Below, in pieces: positions 61,265 through 64,000 of a stretch of DNA of 64,000 nt. The translations under genes and the position numbers were made by a program. The notes below the pieces were generated by a model, which did no database searches, had not been told where the DNA came from, and saw only the letters and a list, made by a program, of their open reading frames with translations. Location: positions 1-64,000 of the forward strand of contig NZ_FXYY01000013.1 in NCBI RefSeq assembly GCF_900169165.1, read 5' to 3'. Positions within the stretch are counted from its first letter, which is position 1, and every line of letters begins with the position of its first letter. The stretch comes from Brevibacterium linens ATCC 9172. Its GTDB lineage: Bacteria > Actinomycetota > Actinomycetes > Actinomycetales > Brevibacteriaceae.

Positions 61265-62596
61265 ATGACGCAGACGTCGGTCACCGCACCGAGAACCCAG
61301 GACCCACCGCAGCGGCTCTTGTCGGGGAAGAAGCGGGTGCTGGCTTCGGCCTTCGCCGGAACGACGATCGAGTGGTACGACTTCTACCTCTACGGCACCG
61401 CCGCGGCCCTGATCTTCAATGTCCAGTTCTTCCCCAGCCACAGTGAGCTGGGCAGCAGTCTCGCCGCCTTCGCCAGCCTCGCCGTCGGCTTCTTCGCCCG
61501 ACCACTGGGCGGCATCATCGCCGGCCATCTCGGCGACCGGGTGGGCAGAAAGGCTCTTCTCGTCGTCTCCCTGCTGTCCATGGGAATCGCGTCGACGCTC
61601 ATCGGACTCGTCCCGAACTTCAGTGCGATCGGCTGGTGGGCAGCTGCTGCCCTCGTCGTCCTGCGCATCGTGCAGGGACTCTCGGCCGGAGCGGAATGGG
61701 GCGGCTCGGCACTGCTCTCGGTCGAACACGCACCGGCGAGCAAGCGCGGACTGTTCGGCTCCTTCACCCAGATCGGCTCGGCTGCGGGAATGCTCTTGGC
61801 CACCGGCGCCTTCTTCGCCGTCCAGAGCCTGCTCACCGACGAACAGTTCGAAGCCTTCGGCTGGCGCATCCCCTTCCTCGCCTCCGCTCTGCTCGTCGCG
61901 CTGGGACTCTGGATCCGCCTCGGCGTCTCCGATGCTCCGGAATTCCAGGAGCTCAAAGCCTCCGGCGATGTCGCCAAGGCGCCGCTGCGCGACGTGCTGA
62001 CCAAACACCCACGGGTCCTCCTCGCCACCATCGGACTCCGCCTGGCGCAGAACAGCGTCTTCTACCTCATCACCGTCTACATGCTCAGCTACCTGTCGGA
62101 GAACCGCGGCGACTCGACCTCGGGTGTCACGGCCGTCATGATCGCCTCGGCGATCGGACTGTTCACCGGGCCTCTCTGGGGGTGGGTCTCGGACAAGGTC
62201 GGTCGCAAACGCGTGAGCATCGGCGGCATCATCGGCGTCGCCGTCTTCGGCTGGATCTTCCTCGCCTTCCTCGACTCGGGCCCCTTGGCATTCCTGCCCA
62301 TCATCGTCATCCTCGGCATGAACCTCGCCCACGATGCGATCTACGGCCCGCAGGCCGCGTGGTTCGCCGAACAGTTCCCCATCGAGGTCCGCTACTCGGG
62401 CGTGAATATGGGCTACCAGCTGGGCACCGTCATCGGCGGCGGAATCATGCCGATGGTTGCAGCCCTGCTCTACGTCGCCGGAGGGCACTCGCCCTGGCTC
62501 ATCTGCGGTTACCTCACCCTGCTGTGCGTCCTCTCGCTCATCGCCGCCATCGGCGCAAAGGACCCTGCCCGAGAGCTCGCACGCACCGCGGACTGA
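61265..62596 (+). CDS. MHS-family (MFS) transporter
   Basis: A 443-aa metabolite:H+ symporter with 12 helices. Family landmarks are SAFAGTTIEWYDFYLYGTAA (TM1), LGDRVGRKALLVVSLLSMG (motif A) and VQGLSAGAEWGGSALLSVEHA. The second motif A is SDKVGRKRVSIGG, and PQAAWFAEQFPIEVRYSG is the MHS C-half signature. GAGGAG precedes the ATG at 61265. It is followed 59 bp later by an LLM monooxygenase gene and faces a flavin reductase gene. It probably imports the organic acid or sulfur/nitrogen compound that the monooxygenase attacks. Confidence 0.9.
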   Translation: MTQTSVTAPRTQDPPQRLLSGKKRVLASAFAGTTIEWYDFYLYGTAAALIFNVQFFPSHSELGSSLAAFASLAVGFFARPLGGIIAGHLGDRVGRKALLVVSLLSMGIASTLIGLVPNFSAIGWWAAAALVVLRIVQGLSAGAEWGGSALLSVEHAPASKRGLFGSFTQIGSAAGMLLATGAFFAVQSLLTDEQFEAFGWRIPFLASALLVALGLWIRLGVSDAPEFQELKASGDVAKAPLRDVLTKHPRVLLATIGLRLAQNSVFYLITVYMLSYLSENRGDSTSGVTAVMIASAIGLFTGPLWGWVSDKVGRKRVSIGGIIGVAVFGWIFLAFLDSGPLAFLPIIVILGMNLAHDAIYGPQAAWFAEQFPIEVRYSGVNMGYQLGTVIGGGIMPMVAALLYVAGGHSPWLICGYLTLLCVLSLIAAIGAKDPARELARTAD

Positions 62597-62655
62597 ACGC
62601 GCCCGCCGCTTCGTCGGCCCCACGCTCATCGCACCACCACGATTAGGAGACACCC

Positions 62656-64000
62656 ATGACGAAACCGATCCTGCTCAACGCCTTCGACATGATGACCCCG
62701 GTCCATCAGTCGCCCGGACTGTGGCGCCACCCGGAATCACGGGTCGACGAGTTCACTCAGCTGTCCTTCTGGACCGACCTGGCCAAGACCCTCGAAGACG
62801 GAGGATTCTCCTCGCTCTTCCTCGCCGACATCCTCGGCGTCTACGACGTGTACGGCGGCAACGCCGACGTCACGAACCGCGGGGGAGTGCAGCTCCCGCT
62901 GCTCGACCCCCTCGTCGCAGTCCCGGCCATGGCCGCGGCCACGAAGACGCTGGGATTCGGCGTGACCGCCTCGGTGACCTACGAGAAGCCCTACCTGCTC
63001 GCCCGCACCCTGACCACCCTCGACCACTTCACCAACGGTCGAGTCGCCTGGAACATCGTCACCAGCTATGTCGACTCCGCCGCCCGCAACCTCGGGCTCA
63101 AGGGCCAGATCCCGCACGATGAGCGCTACGACCGGGCCGACGAGTTCATGGAGGTCATGTACAAGCTGTTCGAGGGCTCGATCACCCCGGACGCGCTCAA
63201 AGCCGATGCCGACGCCAACGTCTTCGTCGACCCGAATGAGGTGCGCGACATCGACCACGATGGCAAGTTCTTCACCGTTCCCGGTCAGGCGCTCGCCGTC
63301 CCCGGACCGCAGGGCACCCCACTGCTCTTCCAGGCCGGCGCATCCAAGCGCGGACAGGAATTCGCCCTCGACCACGCCGAGGCGATCTTCTTCTCCGGGC
63401 CGACACCGGAGATCCTGCGCAGCTGGGTCGACAAGGTCCGCGACGGACTCGAAGAGCGCGGACGCGCCCGCGACGCTGTGAAGATCTTCGCGCTGGCCAC
63501 CGTCATCGTCGACAACACGGACGACGCCGCCGAGGCGCGACTTGCCGACTATCGTCGCTACGTCGACACCGAATCCGCACTCTCCCTGTTCGGCGGATGG
63601 ACCGGCGTCGACCTGTCCGGGGCCTCACCCGATGACACTCTCGAATACGTGTCGACCAACGCCAACCAGTCCGCACTCGCCTCCTTCACCACCATGGCCG
63701 GGGGCAAGCCGTGGACGATCCGGGACCTCGCGGAGTTCGTCGCCCTCGGCGGACGCGGGCCGGTCATCACCGGATCGCCGGAGACCATCGTCGTCGAATT
63801 CCAGCGGTGGATGGATGAAGCAGATATCGACGGATTCAACATCGCCGCGGCCGTGCGCCCGGCCGATGCCGAACGCTTCACGAAGTACGTCTCGCCGGAG
63901 CTGCGCCGCCGCGGACTCCTGCCCGAACCGGTCGCCGGTGCCACCGTGCGCGAACAGCTCACCGGAGGCGGACCCCGTCTGGCCGAGGACCACACGGGTG
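62656..64000 (+). CDS. LLM-class flavin-dependent monooxygenase (NtaA/SnaA/DszA family), 3' partial
   Basis: The visible 448 codons encode a bacterial-luciferase-like monooxygenase that uses reduced FMN and O2. Family stretches are NAFDMMTPVHQSPGLWRHPE, SLFLADILGVYDVYGGN, TTLDHFTNGRVAWNIVTSY and GTPLLFQAGASKRGQEFA, all typical of the NtaA/SnaA/DszA subgroup. Members act on nitrilotriacetate, EDTA, dibenzothiophene sulfone or alkyl sulfones. Reduced flavin would come from the divergent reductase and substrate from the MHS carrier 59 bp upstream. TAGGAG precedes the ATG at 62656. The frame is open at the window end; full family length is about 440-480 aa, so little is missing. Confidence 0.9.
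   Translation, partial: MTKPILLNAFDMMTPVHQSPGLWRHPESRVDEFTQLSFWTDLAKTLEDGGFSSLFLADILGVYDVYGGNADVTNRGGVQLPLLDPLVAVPAMAAATKTLGFGVTASVTYEKPYLLARTLTTLDHFTNGRVAWNIVTSYVDSAARNLGLKGQIPHDERYDRADEFMEVMYKLFEGSITPDALKADADANVFVDPNEVRDIDHDGKFFTVPGQALAVPGPQGTPLLFQAGASKRGQEFALDHAEAIFFSGPTPEILRSWVDKVRDGLEERGRARDAVKIFALATVIVDNTDDAAEARLADYRRYVDTESALSLFGGWTGVDLSGASPDDTLEYVSTNANQSALASFTTMAGGKPWTIRDLAEFVALGGRGPVITGSPETIVVEFQRWMDEADIDGFNIAAAVRPADAERFTKYVSPELRRRGLLPEPVAGATVREQLTGGGPRLAEDHTG

Noticed and set aside
60440-62653. A 737-codon minus-strand frame covering the flavin reductase and the transporter region
   Set aside because: Only its last 176 codons show protein family motifs. The upstream part is the GC-driven mirror of the MHS transporter frame, which has clear motifs and a ribosome site.

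Overview
The window is GC-rich (roughly 64%) and densely packed, with GTG/TTG starts, many leaderless-looking promoters, an IdeR/DtxR-type iron box, a TCGAAC-N4-GTTCGA SOS box and malate:quinone oxidoreductase. These point to a high-GC Gram-positive actinobacterium. The protein repertoire resembles Brevibacterium or a related Micrococcales genus, but that genus call is inference. No rRNA, tRNA, CRISPR array or prophage was seen. The window looks like ordinary chromosome rich in transport and catabolic genes, with one probable insertion-sequence end at the left edge.

Layout. 1-2.3 kb: a peptide/nickel-type ABC operon whose permease is cut short at a junction with foreign-looking DNA. 2.5-5.0 kb: mqo with a divergent LysR regulator. 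5.0-9.1 kb: an iron-siderophore ABC uptake operon (ATPase, lipoprotein, fused double permease) behind an IdeR-like box. 9.2-13.3 kb: an SbcD/SbcC-like (or YhaO/YhaN-like) nuclease pair and a small Cys protein. 13.4-18.3 kb: acyl-CoA ligase, acyl-CoA dehydrogenase, SDR and APH-type kinase. This set matches the enzymes of the levulinate/4-hydroxyacid (Lva) pathway. 18.4-21.2 kb: a quinone reductase and a BCCT carrier. 21.2-26.1 kb: a DeoR-controlled cassette (GntP permease, four-carbon acid sugar kinase, PdxA2) that fits D-threonate/D-erythronate use. 26.4-29.8 kb: a butanediol-type dehydrogenase and a copper ATPase behind a CsoR-type operator. 29.9-38.7 kb: VOC protein, lipoprotein, RraA-like protein, D-cysteine desulfhydrase-like enzyme, SLC1-type symporter, a pair of paralogous tiny proteins, an acyl-CoA dehydrogenase and a PAP2 protein. 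38.8-43.98 kb: a NarL-type two-component system, a DUF4352-like membrane protein, a fructosamine-kinase-like protein and formylglycine-generating enzyme. 44-51.4 kb: LysR/MFS/CoA-transferase, a MatC-like carrier, and a SnoaL-like/NCS1 permease pair. 51.5-54.8 kb: a six-TM histidine kinase, response regulator and fatty acid desaturase, laid out like Bacillus DesK-DesR-des. 54.8-60.4 kb: MBL-fold protein, a membrane protein gene broken by an in-frame TAG, TetR, MgtC, a FrnE-like DsbA protein and an SOS-boxed radical SAM protein. 60.4-64 kb: a flavin reductase divergent from an MHS transporter and an LLM monooxygenase, together a two-component flavin monooxygenase locus that runs off the right edge.

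Cross-cutting signal. Seven genes that mostly lack a Shine-Dalgarno sequence carry a TANNNT hexamer exactly 6 nt before the start codon, and several more have it at 7-8 nt. This indicates widespread leaderless transcription and settles several start codons. Regulatory sites that can be read directly include IdeR, CsoR, LexA and several dyads or direct repeats that suggest TetR, LysR, DeoR and NarL/DesR-type control.
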